Positions 29,833-37,790 of a stretch of DNA of 55,778 nt are shown piece by piece. This DNA is from Roseburia sp. 1XD42-34 (GTDB lineage Bacteria; Bacillota; Bacilli; Bacillales; Amphibacillaceae), in contig NZ_QWLJ01000032.1 of NCBI RefSeq assembly GCF_009917385.1, positions 1-55,778 of the forward strand, given 5' to 3'. The position numbers were made by a program, and so were the translations under genes. A model generated the notes under the pieces. The model saw nothing but the letters and a program-made list of their open reading frames with translations, made no database searches and was not told the DNA's origin. Each line of letters begins with the position of its first letter. Positions within the stretch are counted from its first letter, which is position 1.

Positions 29833-30717
29833 ATGAAAAAAGCTATTTTAATGGTCACTTTCATCTTAACTACATTATTTATCGTCGCATGTGGAGCGGA
29901 TAAAGAGAATGCTCAACCCACAAATGCAGATAGATCGAAAGAAGAAAAGAAAGATGATCAGCAGCAAGAAAAACAGAACGAAGCGGACAAGGAAGAAGCT
30001 AATCAGGAGGATAAAAGCGAAGATAGGCAAGAAAATCCTGAAAAAGAAAAACCTAAATATCAAGTTTCTGAAGATGCAATGATTGTGCCAATAAACGAAG
30101 GTACGAATGAGAAAGTTGTGCTTTTAACGATCGATGATGTTCCAGATAAGCATGCATTGGAAATGGCCAAAACATTAAAGAATTTAAATGCAAATGCAAT
30201 CTTCTTCGTGAATGGTCACTTTCTGGAAACACAAGAACAAAAGGATATGCTGAAAGAAATTCATGAGATGGGCTTTGTAATTGGCAACCATACATATAGC
30301 CACCCTAAGCTTCCGGATTTGTCAGAACAGGAACAAACAGAAGAAATCGTTCGTGTAAGTGATCAGATTGAAGAAATTATTGGAGAACGTCCGAAATTTT
30401 TCCGTGCACCGCATGGTATGAATAGTGATCATTCTAAGCAAGTAGCTAAGGAACAAGGGATGGTCGTTATGAACTGGACGTATGGTTACGATTATTTTGC
30501 GCCTTATCAAGAGGCTAATAAGCTAACAGAAGCCATGGTGAGCGGAGAAGGTCCTGAAGTGGATGTTACTTATTCTTTACTAAAGCCAGGAGCAAATTTG
30601 TTAATGCATGATCGCGAATGGACAAACAAAGCGTTAGCAGATATTGTTAAAGGCTTACGTGATAAAGGATATGAGATAGTAGATCCGAAGCTTATCCAAA
30701 CATTGGAGGGGGAGTAG
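29833..30717 (+). CDS. polysaccharide deacetylase (NodB domain) lipoprotein
   Basis: About 294 residues. A lipoprotein signal ends in IVAC (cysteine near residue 20), followed by a 60-residue Glu/Lys/Gln-rich linker and a NodB domain. Motifs are TIDDVPD (usual TFDDGP; both metal-site aspartates kept), NHTYSHP, FRAPHG and LLMHD. It probably removes acetyl groups from peptidoglycan or another wall polymer outside the membrane. The ATG at 29833 follows AGGAGG; an upstream in-frame ATG lacks a site. Confidence 0.87.
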   Translation: MKKAILMVTFILTTLFIVACGADKENAQPTNADRSKEEKKDDQQQEKQNEADKEEANQEDKSEDRQENPEKEKPKYQVSEDAMIVPINEGTNEKVVLLTIDDVPDKHALEMAKTLKNLNANAIFFVNGHFLETQEQKDMLKEIHEMGFVIGNHTYSHPKLPDLSEQEQTEEIVRVSDQIEEIIGERPKFFRAPHGMNSDHSKQVAKEQGMVVMNWTYGYDYFAPYQEANKLTEAMVSGEGPEVDVTYSLLKPGANLLMHDREWTNKALADIVKGLRDKGYEIVDPKLIQTLEGE

Positions 30718-30772
30718 GAGAAGTTTAACGACGTTTACTTGAGCTTTTGAATAACTGAATATAGAGACTCCA

Positions 30773-30841
30773 TATGTTGAACTGTACCCCATCATAGATT
30801 CATTCTGTTATCGGAAATCCAACTAATATGGAGTCTTTTTT
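30773..30841 (+). terminator. long-loop terminator of the deacetylase gene
   Basis: AGACTCCATAT pairs with ATATGGAGTCT, extended by GTTG/CAAC, around a long loop and followed by TTTTT. Confidence 0.7.
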
Positions 30842-30970
30842 GTGTTGTGTAATGGCAAACAACAAATAGAGATATTTCTGCAATGTGATTTACTTGAAAG
30901 TTTTGTATCTTTTTTAAAGTTGGAACGAAGAATACAATTCTTGCTGATGAAAAATAGCGTTCTAATTGAA

Positions 30971-31018
30971 TGTGTCATACTAAATGGGGTTGATTTTTGT
31001 ATTGTGACATATTATAAT
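30971..31018 (+). promoter_or_regulatory. SR1 promoter with two CcpN-type operators
   Basis: The promoter has TTGATT (30990-30995), a 17-base spacer and TATAAT (31013-31018). TGTGTCATACT (30971-30981) lies upstream of the -35 box and TGTGACATATT (31003-31013) touches the -10 box; both match the CcpN consensus TRTGHYATAYW as I recall it. In B. subtilis CcpN represses sr1, gapB and pckA under glycolytic conditions from sites placed in this way. Confidence 0.78.
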
Positions 31019-31054
31019 ATGAATACGTTATCATAACGAAAAGGGGTTGGTCTT

Positions 31055-31162
31055 GTGGGCACAGTAGTTTGCCAAGAATGCCAAACAATCATTGAACAGT
31101 ATGAAGAAGAGAAAGTAACAACTCTTTATGGTACATGTCCGACTTGTCGTGAAAATAAATAA
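31055..31162 (+). CDS. sr1P: SR1P peptide (GapA-binding)
   Basis: A 35-residue peptide starting with GTG, 8 bases after AAGGGG. It begins MGTVVCQECQ and contains EKVTTLYGTC and CPTC, so there are two CxxC pairs that may hold zinc. The start and the central block match B. subtilis SR1P (39 residues), which binds glyceraldehyde-3-phosphate dehydrogenase GapA and promotes its interaction with RNase J1, whose gene is also in this window. The C-terminus is shorter than in B. subtilis. Confidence 0.85.
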   Translation: MGTVVCQECQTIIEQYEEEKVTTLYGTCPTCRENK

Positions 31163-31206
31163 GCTATACAAAAAAGCTGCCTCAAGCAGCTTTTTTGTAT
31201 AGCTTA
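31161..31206. terminator. strong terminator of SR1
   Basis: AAGCTATACAAAAAAGCTGC pairs perfectly with its complement around a CTCAA loop, giving a 20-bp stem with A and T runs on both strands. Confidence 0.92.
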
Positions 31207-31569
31207 CAATGTCAAGTACTTTTTTCAAGTTTGAGTAACTCTAACAGACCTACTGTAGTTATCATTTTTTATAAGTAGCATTTAACCAATTTTTTTATGA
31301 AAAAGGCTTTATTTTCTTGATTCAGAAATGGGTTTTCACTCGATTCTTATTTGCATTGATGCAATCTGGCATGGAGTACAAAATAGATAAATAACGTACT
31401 AATTCGCATTTACAGGTCGAGTGGGGTAAGGCTAAACATCGAGGTCAAATCTACCTAAGCAAAATTAGATCCGATCTCCACTCGAATCAAGAGAATGGAG
31501 CATGTATATTTTTATTCATTTACGCAACTAACGGTAAAGTTATCTTTTTAAGGTCTTCTGTTTTGTAAT

Positions 31570-31850
31570 TATATGTTGAATTATCCTATTTTAAATGGTT
31601 CGTTCTTGCAAGCAAAAGCAATTTTAAAGAATTTATTTCCCATTGCGATATATATTGCGCCAGCTTTTTTATCCTTATCTTTCAAGCCGTTTGCGAAAGG
31701 AGTTAAAACGTCATTGTGAACTGAAAGGCTTTTTCCCTGCATTGTATACACCTCTCCTTAAATTTGCGTTCCCTTGGTTAGAAATACGTCCAGCATATCC
31801 GTTTCCAGATCCTGATTGTTTGATAACAGGATTGGTGCCAGTTTTTTTAA
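31570..31850 (-). pseudogene. C-terminal remnant of an IS110-family transposase
   Basis: On the minus strand 31711-31848 reads TNPVIKQSGSGNGYAGRIS and NQGNANLRRGVY, the conserved C-terminal segment of IS110/IS116-type transposases. After a frameshift near 31705 the reading continues as a Lys-rich tail (FANGLKDKDKKAGA and so on). The upstream side is lost exactly where an L-type repeat begins (31853). This site corresponds to the place of speA in B. subtilis. The 31207-31569 stretch before it shows no gene. Confidence 0.7.
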
Positions 31851-31852
31851 TA

Positions 31853-32244
31853 AGATAAGAAATAATAAAATAAGGTGCTTGGGGATAACGAAATAACCGA
31901 ATAGTGACGTCTCGCTCATGAGCCCAGCAACGATGCGACTTTAGAAATGCGCCCTCCGGTAAGGTCTTATCAGTTCGCCTGTAAGAGGAAGGCCGACAAA
32001 AACGGGCTTGCCGCCACAGACGTCGGCATACCCCGATTTTAGTGCATGATTCCTTTATCCCGTAAAAAGGCGTAGACTCCCACGGTCTCACGGCTAAGAA
32101 TGGAAGATGTGAGCTGAACAAGTCGAAGTGGGAGGTAACAGCACCTAAATTCCGATTCATTCAAGGGCCTTTAGGTCATACCCTTGGGTTACTAGCCATC
32201 AGGAGGGATGAAGAAAAACCTCGCTGATGGAAGGTTCGCTTTAT
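31853..32244 (+). repeat. L-type repeat, full length with S module
   Basis: Head A (gaaataataaaataagg, GGGGATAACGAAATAACC), middle GGCCGAC/GTCGGC stem with inner hairpin, then CTCCCAC paired with GTGGGAG, ACCTAAA paired with TTTAGGT and ATCAG paired with CTGAT, ending TTCGCTTTAT. It is the best-preserved long copy. Its head follows a run of seven Ts inside the IS110 remnant. Confidence 0.9.
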
Positions 32245-32253
32245 CTTTCGTCA

Positions 32254-32290
32254 ATTCGTTCGATTCCTACGTTGCTAAACGGGCGCATCC
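32254..32290 (+). repeat. fragment of the alternative repeat tail
   Basis: CGTTCGATTCCTACGTTGCT and AAACGGGCGC match the tail seen at 25960-26005, 44690-44738 and 46525-46568, placed here directly after a complete S-module end. Confidence 0.7.
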
Positions 32291-32426
32291 TGGCAAATTT
32301 TATCCATTCCATTGAAAGAACACAAAATCATGCCAATGATAATGGGAAAATTGTTTGCATCTCCCTCTGCTTTTGCTTACACTGAAAAGTATTGATAAAT
32401 ATGAATGTGCAAATGGAGGAAATGAG

Positions 32427-32720
32427 ATGAGTTATCATTATCCAATTGATGATACTTGGACAAAAGAAGAAGTTATTCAAGTTGTCCAGTTTTTTAGTTT
32501 GATTGAGCAGGCGTATGAAAAAAAAGTGGAAAAAGACATTTTGTTGGCTGCTTATCGGGGATTTAAACAAGTAGTTCCAAGTAAAAGTGAAGAGAAGAAA
32601 TTGTTTGCAACTTTTAAACAAGGTTCAGGATATTCAAGTTTTCATGTCATTAAACAAGCGAAGGAAACGGAAGAACATTTTATAATGATGGATAAAACAA
32701 AAGGGAAGAAGCTTAAATAA
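32427..32720 (+). CDS. yktA: UPF0223 family protein YktA
   Basis: A 97-residue protein matching UPF0223: it opens MSYHYPIDDTWTKEEVI, continues with a helical EQAYEKKVEKD segment and a central FKQVVPSKSEEKKLF. It is soluble, with no catalytic motif that I know. The ATG at 32427 follows GGAGG by 9 bases; longer upstream frames start outside the family. It lies convergent to yktB; the pair is syntenic with B. subtilis. Confidence 0.88.
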   Translation: MSYHYPIDDTWTKEEVIQVVQFFSLIEQAYEKKVEKDILLAAYRGFKQVVPSKSEEKKLFATFKQGSGYSSFHVIKQAKETEEHFIMMDKTKGKKLK

Positions 32721-32804
32721 AAGTGCTTCTTTCCTTTGTTGTATCAATGAATTGCTTTTTCTACATCGTGAGAAAGAACTGTCTATAACCATTTAGTTGT
32801 ATGG

Positions 32805-33419
32805 TTAGCTTTTTAAAGCAAGTTTATAAAAAGGAATTAATGGCTCAACCGTAGCTTTCAATTCCTTTAAAAAGTATTGTCCGTTATAAATGCGCTCATC
32901 TTCTTTAGAAAAATGTTGCCCTATTAAAAACTCTGCTTTTTTTACATCTCTAAATCTTTCTAAATCTTGTCTGTTTAGTTCTTGTAATGGTTTAGCGTCT
33001 TTTTTAGTATGATCCAACGAAAAAACAAAGCTCTCCGGGAGTTGTTTCAATTGCTCGAAATGATCCAAAAATGTTTGTGCGATGGCTGATTTATGATCTA
33101 ATTCATAAATCAGTGCTAACCAGACAAACACATGATCATCGAATACCCCTACTTGAAAGTGTGGGTGCTTTTTATACCCTCGCTTATTATTTGCTACTGC
33201 TAACCATGTATCTTTTGGTGGATTTACTGTTCTTCTCGCATGTTTAGCGATATGTAGAAACATTTCATTTCCTAGTTGTGTTGCTAGATGGTCTACTAAT
33301 TCGTTGCCGATCTCTTGAAATTTGGGCTGAATTCTAGTCTGAATGGCTTTCATCCTATTTTCGAGCCCGTCAATAGAAAACGTATCAAAATCTGCTTTTT
33401 CAAAGCCATTAAATGTCAT
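32805..33419 (-). CDS. yktB: UPF0637 family protein YktB
   Basis: A 204-residue soluble protein of the UPF0637 family, beginning MTFNGFEKADFDTFSIDGLE. Other family-like segments are RTVNPPKDTWLAVANNKRGY and the HFQVGVFDDHVFVWLA strand-helix region. The ATG follows GGAAAGGA. It lies beside yktA as in B. subtilis. No biochemical function is established. Confidence 0.9.
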   Translation of the reverse strand: MTFNGFEKADFDTFSIDGLENRMKAIQTRIQPKFQEIGNELVDHLATQLGNEMFLHIAKHARRTVNPPKDTWLAVANNKRGYKKHPHFQVGVFDDHVFVWLALIYELDHKSAIAQTFLDHFEQLKQLPESFVFSLDHTKKDAKPLQELNRQDLERFRDVKKAEFLIGQHFSKEDERIYNGQYFLKELKATVEPLIPFYKLALKS

Positions 33420-33796
33420 TTATATCGTCCTTTCCGGTAGATTATATCCACATGCTAATGTGAAATTTGACTGGAAATGGTAATCCATTCACGTTATCAT
33501 CATTATTTAATATGAAAGAATACAAGTCAAGCTATACATGTTATCATTCTTAAATGGTTATGAATACACATTAATTTACTCTGGAGTTTAAATATGACAA
33601 AAAAGGGAATAGGTGAAGACAGCAAGCATTGCATTGTCTAGAACATGTTGTTTTGTGAGCGTCTGTAGTTGTCAGATTATCTATTTGTAACGATGACTTT
33701 AAAGTAAGCTCGTAACTGAGTCGTTAGTCGAACCAAATTTAAAAAACGGTCATAAAATATGTAAAGCCCCCTAAAATTTGAAGCTTTGGATAGGAT
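33420..33796. other. 376-bp gap without a recognised gene
   Basis: Between divergent yktB and the YkzI-like gene. It is AT-rich; I see no repeat copy, hairpin terminator or protein-like frame in it. Promoters for both flanking genes should lie here. Confidence 0.4.
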
Positions 33797-34000
33797 GTGA
33801 AAGATTTGAAGTACGTAATGGAAACTTTACGTAAAAAAGAAGCTCGGGAAAAGTTACCAGTGATTCGCATGGAAATTGATTATGAATTAGTAACACTTTA
33901 TGATGCAATGAAGCAGGATGATACGGTTGCTATTATAAAAAGTAAAGAACGGTTAATCAATTTAAGGAAGCAATGGCTGGAAATGGAGGATCGAAAGTGA
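33797..34000 (+). CDS. small charged protein, YkzI-like
   Basis: A 67-residue, highly charged and probably all-helical protein (LRKKEAREKLPVIRMEIDYE, LINLRKQWLEMED). Its place between yktB and suhB is that of B. subtilis ykzI, of similar length, so I call it YkzI-like from position and size. The start is taken as the GTG at 33797; the ribosome-binding site is poor (AGGAT very close), so the start is uncertain. Function unknown. Confidence 0.6.
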   Translation: MKDLKYVMETLRKKEAREKLPVIRMEIDYELVTLYDAMKQDDTVAIIKSKERLINLRKQWLEMEDRK

Positions 34001-34048
34001 GCAGAAGTGAAAACCTTCCATTGTCGAAACTTACGATTGTCCTGATCG

Positions 34049-34239
34049 CTTTTTATCCCGTTTACAAGGTACTTGTAAGACGGCCCACTTCAAGGAGTTG
34101 GATAAGCTGTACTGTAGAAGTCTAAGTGTGAGATAACAGCACCTAAATGTCCTATTTCGTAAGCGACCTTTAGGTCATACCATTTCGGTACAATCGGTGG
34201 GGAATGAATAAAAACCCTCTACTAATTGATTACTTTATT
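34049..34239 (+). repeat. S-type structured repeat
   Basis: Runs from TTTTTATCCCGTTTACAAGG to TTACTTTATT. CCCACTT pairs with AAGTGTG, and CACCTAAATG is followed by CCTTTAGGTCATACC. The terminal hairpin has decayed to AATCGGTGGGG with CCTCTACTAATTG. It begins about 48 bases after the YkzI-like stop. Confidence 0.85.
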
Positions 34240-34408
34240 TGCCATCTGTAAAAGCAATGTATTCCCCGCCAGCGATGTTATTTTCAAAATGGTTTCTTAA
34301 AAAATTAATAGCGATAATTCGAGAACTCAGAAATGATCGGTTTCTTAATGAAGTAAGAATAAAGAAAATGCTACATTGCATAAGGCTTCTATATGAAAAG
34401 CTTCCTTT
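34235..34408 (-). pseudogene. possible minus-strand coding remnant ending in the repeat
   Basis: About 57 codons are open on the minus strand, ending NIAGGEYIAFTDGK and a TAA formed by the last bases of the neighbouring S repeat. No start codon with a ribosome-binding site is seen and the family is not recognised, so it may be a gene fragment or a chance frame. Confidence 0.25.
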
Positions 34409-34500
34409 ATAGTTCGGGATTGGGAGACATGTAAAACTTCATGACGGAACATCTAAAATTTGGTACTATTATAGGTAGTATTGAATGGAGGAATATACAG

Positions 34501-35310
34501 ATGAATAAAGCGCAGCGTGATATCATTTTTTCCCAGGCTAAACAATGGATATATGAAGCAGGTGCAAAAATAAGAGAACAAATCCATAACCCGTTAACTA
34601 TTAGTACCAAATCCAACCCCAATGATTTGGTAACGGAGATGGACCGTTCGACAGAAGCTTTTTTTGCTGAAAATATTAAGCGCACCTACGCTGATCATTT
34701 GATTTTGAGTGAAGAAGGATATGGAGATCAGTTAGACTCTATGGACGGAATTGTTTGGATTATTGATCCGATTGATGGTACGATGAATTTTGTCCACCAA
34801 AAAAGAAATTTTGCAATATCAATTGGCATATTTAATAATGGTGTTGGTGAAATTGGATTTATTTATGATGTTATGGAAGACGTCCTATACAGTGCGAAAA
34901 AAGGTGAAGGTGCTTTTAAAAACAATGAGAGGCTATCACAGCTTAATCGTGGTGTTCCTTTCCAGCAAGCGATGATTAGTATGAACCATTTTTGGTTATG
35001 TGAAAATCGCTTAGTGGAAGAAAAGCGGATGCAACAACTTGTAAAAGACGTAAGAGGGACACGCACTTATGGTTCTGCTGCATTGGAATTTGCTTACGTG
35101 GCAGAAGGTATAATGGATAATTATTTAACGTTAAGTCTTTCTCCGTGGGATTATGCTGCGGGAATGGTGATTGTAAACGAAGTTGGTGGTGTAACGACTA
35201 CGATTGATGGTGATAATATTGATATGCTCTCTAAAACCTCAATTGCAACCGGGAATCCTGTGATACAAGAGAAAATTATAACCGATTATATAAAGCAGGC
35301 AAGGAAGTGA
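34501..35310 (+). CDS. suhB: inositol monophosphatase family protein (SuhB/YktC)
   Basis: A 269-residue Mg-dependent, Li-sensitive phosphatase. The metal-site motifs are complete: VTEMDRSTE (residues about 42), SEEGYG (about 70), WIIDPIDGTMNF (about 85) and the C-terminal WDYAAGMVIVNEVGG. It hydrolyses inositol phosphate or similar sugar phosphates in the cytoplasm. The ATG at 34501 follows GGAGG; an upstream ATG at 34441 has no site. It keeps the place of yktC/suhB in B. subtilis. Confidence 0.92.
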   Translation: MNKAQRDIIFSQAKQWIYEAGAKIREQIHNPLTISTKSNPNDLVTEMDRSTEAFFAENIKRTYADHLILSEEGYGDQLDSMDGIVWIIDPIDGTMNFVHQKRNFAISIGIFNNGVGEIGFIYDVMEDVLYSAKKGEGAFKNNERLSQLNRGVPFQQAMISMNHFWLCENRLVEEKRMQQLVKDVRGTRTYGSAALEFAYVAEGIMDNYLTLSLSPWDYAAGMVIVNEVGGVTTTIDGDNIDMLSKTSIATGNPVIQEKIITDYIKQARK

Positions 35311-35316
35311 ATCTTA

Positions 35317-35487
35317 TCACTCCCTTGTTTTTTTAAAACGGATGCCCGTTCCCATAAATCCAAAGCCTAACAATAAAAATAATATAACGAGCCAAATATT
35401 ACGATAAGCAATAGCGGCGCCTACACCTATAAACATTGAGATGACAAGCATAGCTAAAAGCAGCATTGGTATATTTAGTTTTTTCAT
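35317..35487 (-). CDS. ylaF: small membrane protein YlaF-like
   Basis: A 56-residue protein beginning MKKLNIPMLLLAML with two hydrophobic segments separated by AYRN, and a basic tail (RFKKTRE). AGAGGTGG lies 8-10 bases before this ATG, so I prefer it to a start 19 residues upstream. Size, two helices and the place after suhB fit YlaF of B. subtilis (62 residues); the orientation differs. Function unknown. Confidence 0.6.
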   Translation of the reverse strand: MKKLNIPMLLLAMLVISMFIGVGAAIAYRNIWLVILFLLLGFGFMGTGIRFKKTRE

Positions 35488-35644
35488 CTTCCCATCCACC
35501 TCTTTTTCACCATCTAGTATAAAGGAATTTAGGCTGGAGTTCAAAACGTAATGCGTTGCTTAAGGAGATTATAACTGGCGAAAGGAAACATTATTTAGTA
35601 TGATGGTACATGGATGACGAGATATATAATTATGGGGGATGGCT

Positions 35645-35944
35645 ATGGAAGGAAGTTTCAGCTTTGTTTTCAATTTTCTTTTAGAACAATTTGGAGCCGA
35701 AAATATGTTTTTGACTTTATACATTTTGAATTTAATTTTTAGTGTTATTTCGTTTAAGCTGGGGTTTGCCAGAAAACTTTCGCCTTTAAAAACGGTTTTT
35801 GTATATACCATGCTCGCAATTGGAGTTTACTTACTAACTATATTTAGTATATTTCAACTCCCAATAACAGAAAGCTTAATAGTGATATCTGCGGTTTTAG
35901 CGATTTATCGATTTCGTTTGCATCGTGAAAGAAAAAATCGCTAG
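35645..35944 (+). CDS. ylaH: YlaH-like membrane protein
   Basis: A 99-residue integral membrane protein with three hydrophobic segments (about residues 20-40, 50-65 and 70-85) and a basic C-terminal tail (RFRLHRERKNR). It corresponds by length and layout to YlaH, which in B. subtilis follows typA and precedes ylaI. Here typA is missing. I start at 35645, which has proper spacing from GGGGG. Function unknown. Confidence 0.75.
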   Translation: MEGSFSFVFNFLLEQFGAENMFLTLYILNLIFSVISFKLGFARKLSPLKTVFVYTMLAIGVYLLTIFSIFQLPITESLIVISAVLAIYRFRLHRERKNR

Positions 35945-36034
35945 CATTGTGTTTTTACATAGGAAGCTAATTAAATTGATCCTGGCGTCTGGGGGAACGG
36001 TCTCAGCAGAACCGCTTTACGATCTTAAAGATCT

Positions 36035-36072
36035 TAAAAACCAGAAGAGTCTTTGATTCTTCTGGTTTTTAA
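36035..36072. terminator. bidirectional terminator between ylaH and ylaI
   Basis: TTAAAAACCAGAAGA pairs with TCTTCTGGTTTTTAA; A and T runs on both sides serve the two convergent genes. Confidence 0.88.
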
Positions 36073-36090
36073 TGTTACTAAACGGTATAG

Positions 36091-36294
36091 CTATATAAAA
36101 TCATCGGCTGGCTTTTTTGCTGTATATAAGCGGAAATTTCCAGTTGCGTGGCGTTCCTTCGTTTTTTTGCCAATTCTATCATAACAAGCTTGGCATAAAT
36201 GCATATGGATTCTTCTGTTTCTTAAGCGTTTAGCTTCAAAGCAGTGGTCATGAATACTTTCCACCGTATCGCAAATTGTACATTTCACTTGCAT
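36091..36294 (-). CDS. ylaI: YlaI-family zinc-ribbon-like protein
   Basis: A 67-residue protein with two cysteine pairs, CTIC near residue 5 and CQAC near residue 34, flanking a basic segment (EAKRLRNRRIHMHL). This is the layout of YlaI and suggests one zinc ribbon. It is probably cytoplasmic. GAGGTG precedes the ATG. Function unknown; its place beside ylaH is conserved. Confidence 0.85.
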   Translation of the reverse strand: MQVKCTICDTVESIHDHCFEAKRLRNRRIHMHLCQACYDRIGKKTKERHATGNFRLYTAKKPADDFI

Positions 36295-36469
36295 AATTTC
36301 ACCTCAAAATCGAAGAATAAGCATAAAGAACCATAAAAACTAAGCTAACTTGACTGTAGCTTTATTTCAAGAAATAAAATATATTATTTTTTAGTATAGC
36401 ACATTCTTATGTTTGATGAAATAGCGGAAAGGGTAATGGTAATTAACTAAGACAAGAAGGAGCGATTCG

Positions 36470-36760
36470 ATGAAAAAGAAATATTTATATTCCGCTGCTG
36501 GAGCTGCAGGCGTTATTGGAGCTACAGTAGCTGGGTATTTTCTAAAGGATAAAGAAAATAGGGACATGGTAAAACAGAAAGTAAAAAGTTACCAAAATAG
36601 TATCCGCACCACTTTTGAGGATGCAGGGGTACCAGATCAGTCTGAGAACCAGGATTTAGCACAATTAGAAAATGCTAAAATGGTTTCGGAAGGCTCACAG
36701 TTTGGAGTTCAATATTACGCACAAAACAAAGAGCCCAATACAAGTGAATATCAGCAATAA
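36470..36760 (+). CDS. small protein with N-terminal membrane anchor (YtxH-like)
   Basis: A 96-residue protein: MKKKYLYSAAGAAGVIGATVAGYFL forms a glycine/alanine-rich membrane segment, broken here only for naming, followed by a charged region (DKENRDMVKQKVKSYQNS) and an acidic, glutamine-rich tail. The layout resembles YtxH-type stress-associated small proteins. AGGAG precedes the ATG. It has no counterpart that I know in the B. subtilis yla cluster. Function unknown. Confidence 0.7.
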   Translation: MKKKYLYSAAGAAGVIGATVAGYFLKDKENRDMVKQKVKSYQNSIRTTFEDAGVPDQSENQDLAQLENAKMVSEGSQFGVQYYAQNKEPNTSEYQQ

Positions 36761-36796
36761 AAAAATTCCGCTAATTATAGCGGAATTTTTTTATTG
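36755..36796 (+). terminator. terminator after the YtxH-like gene
   Basis: CAATAAAAAAATTCCGCT pairs perfectly with AGCGGAATTTTTTTATTG around AATTAT. Confidence 0.92.
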
Positions 36797-36931
36797 CTGA
36801 GGTAAGATTAATGTTTATCTCATGAGTGGATAGTAAAATCTGCTATCCAATCTACAAGGTGAAATTAGGGATAAACGTGGGATCCAACTGAAATGACATG
36901 ACGAGATTCGGCTTCGTGTCTTTTCAGTTGT

Positions 36932-36985
36932 ACCCTTCATTCATTTGGGATGACATGAAAACCCCCTCTAATTGAAAATTCACTT
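36932..36985 (+). repeat. decayed 3' fragment of the S-type repeat
   Basis: TTCATTTGGGATGACATGAA and CCCCCTCTAATTGAAAATTCACTT correspond to the last part of the S module. Just upstream an unrelated hairpin, CAACTGAAA with TTTTCAGTTG, is present. Confidence 0.55.
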
Positions 36986-36988
36986 GCC

Positions 36989-37096
36989 TTACAAGCGGTA
37001 TTCATATAGTCGCTCGTGAAACGAAAAAGCTGCTCCAGCTAAAAAGCCGATCGTCAAAGTGAAAAAGTCGTTCATAATTAGCTTGGGATAATGCAT
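36989..37096 (-). CDS. candidate 35-residue membrane peptide
   Basis: On the minus strand a short frame reads MHYPKLIMNDFFTLTIG and FLAGAAFSFHERLYEYRL, with one hydrophobic segment. The ribosome-binding site is weak (TGGAAAA). It lies downstream of ylaJ in the same direction. It could be a real small membrane protein or a chance frame; I do not recognise it. Confidence 0.3.
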   Translation of the reverse strand: MHYPKLIMNDFFTLTIGFLAGAAFSFHERLYEYRL

Positions 37097-37166
37097 TTTT
37101 CCATTATTCTATCGCTTACCAGGGAAAATCAAGGTGTTTGAAATTAGAGAGCACACTTCCATTATA

Positions 37167-37772
37167 TTAAGGTTCATTATGCTTATAATGATTAGATTGT
37201 TCTTCCTCGGTATTTTCCAGTTGCTCTTTTTCATTTTCAGGGATAACTTCTTTATTTGGGTCACTTTCCTTTGGTCTATTTTTATTAATCGGAAACTCAG
37301 GCATATACCGTCCAACAACTGCGGCTAATTCATCTACAATGCCGTAGATAGGATGTCCTTGTTCGATTTTATCGGCCATCCCGCGAATTCTTTCATTGGC
37401 ATCCGCATCGGCAATAACGACAGCAGTTTTGCCATAAGGATCATCATACAACGCCTCTAATACACTGTATTTAATAGTACCCACTCTAGAACGGTCCAAG
37501 TCTTTATCCACATCTATCCCTACTACTGCATAAGGTCCAGCAACGACAGAAACAGCATCATTTACGTTAGGAACGTCGCTAGCGATATTTGCCAAATGAT
37601 CAGCGATTTCGGTGTTGGATAATTGTTGTGGTTGATTTGGATCTGAGTTTTTTACTTGTTCGAATTGTTTATCTGTTTCTTCGTTCGAAATTGCTTCTTC
37701 ACGATTTTCTTGATTACAAGCTGTAAAAACAAACAAGCTAAAAAGTGTGATTGTTATAAGAGACAATCTCAT
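37167..37772 (-). CDS. ylaJ: YhcN/YlaJ-family sporulation lipoprotein
   Basis: A 201-residue lipoprotein with signal peptide and lipobox FTAC (cysteine near residue 19). An acidic linker follows, then the YhcN/YlaJ domain with HLANIASDVPNV, VAGPYAVVGIDVDKDLDRSR and VAVIADAD-like strands (here AVVIADADANERI), and a Glu/Asn-rich tail. Members of this family are made in the forespore and needed for normal spore germination or coat. I start at the third of three consecutive ATGs, which has the best spacing from GGAGG. In B. subtilis ylaK (phoH-like) comes next; it is absent here. Confidence 0.88.
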   Translation of the reverse strand: MRLSLITITLFSLFVFTACNQENREEAISNEETDKQFEQVKNSDPNQPQQLSNTEIADHLANIASDVPNVNDAVSVVAGPYAVVGIDVDKDLDRSRVGTIKYSVLEALYDDPYGKTAVVIADADANERIRGMADKIEQGHPIYGIVDELAAVVGRYMPEFPINKNRPKESDPNKEVIPENEKEQLENTEEEQSNHYKHNEP

Positions 37773-37790
37773 CATCATTCCTCCATCCAT

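Larger units (their letters stand above)
31025..31206 (+). ncRNA. sr1: SR1-type dual-function small RNA
   Basis: A transcript of about 180 bases is predicted from just after the -10 box to the terminator. It encodes the SR1P peptide and lies between the pdh operon and yktA, as sr1 does in B. subtilis, where it also pairs with ahrC mRNA. Whether this RNA keeps the antisense function cannot be judged because ahrC is not in the window. Confidence 0.78.

Noticed and set aside
31711..32160. 149-codon open frame on the minus strand
   Set aside because: It joins the reverse of an L-type repeat to the IS110 transposase remnant; no ribosome-binding site and no conserved frame in other repeat copies.
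31853..32244. Group II (IIC) intron
   Set aside because: Insertion after terminators is similar, but the 5' GTGYG end, domain V pattern and a reverse transcriptase are absent.
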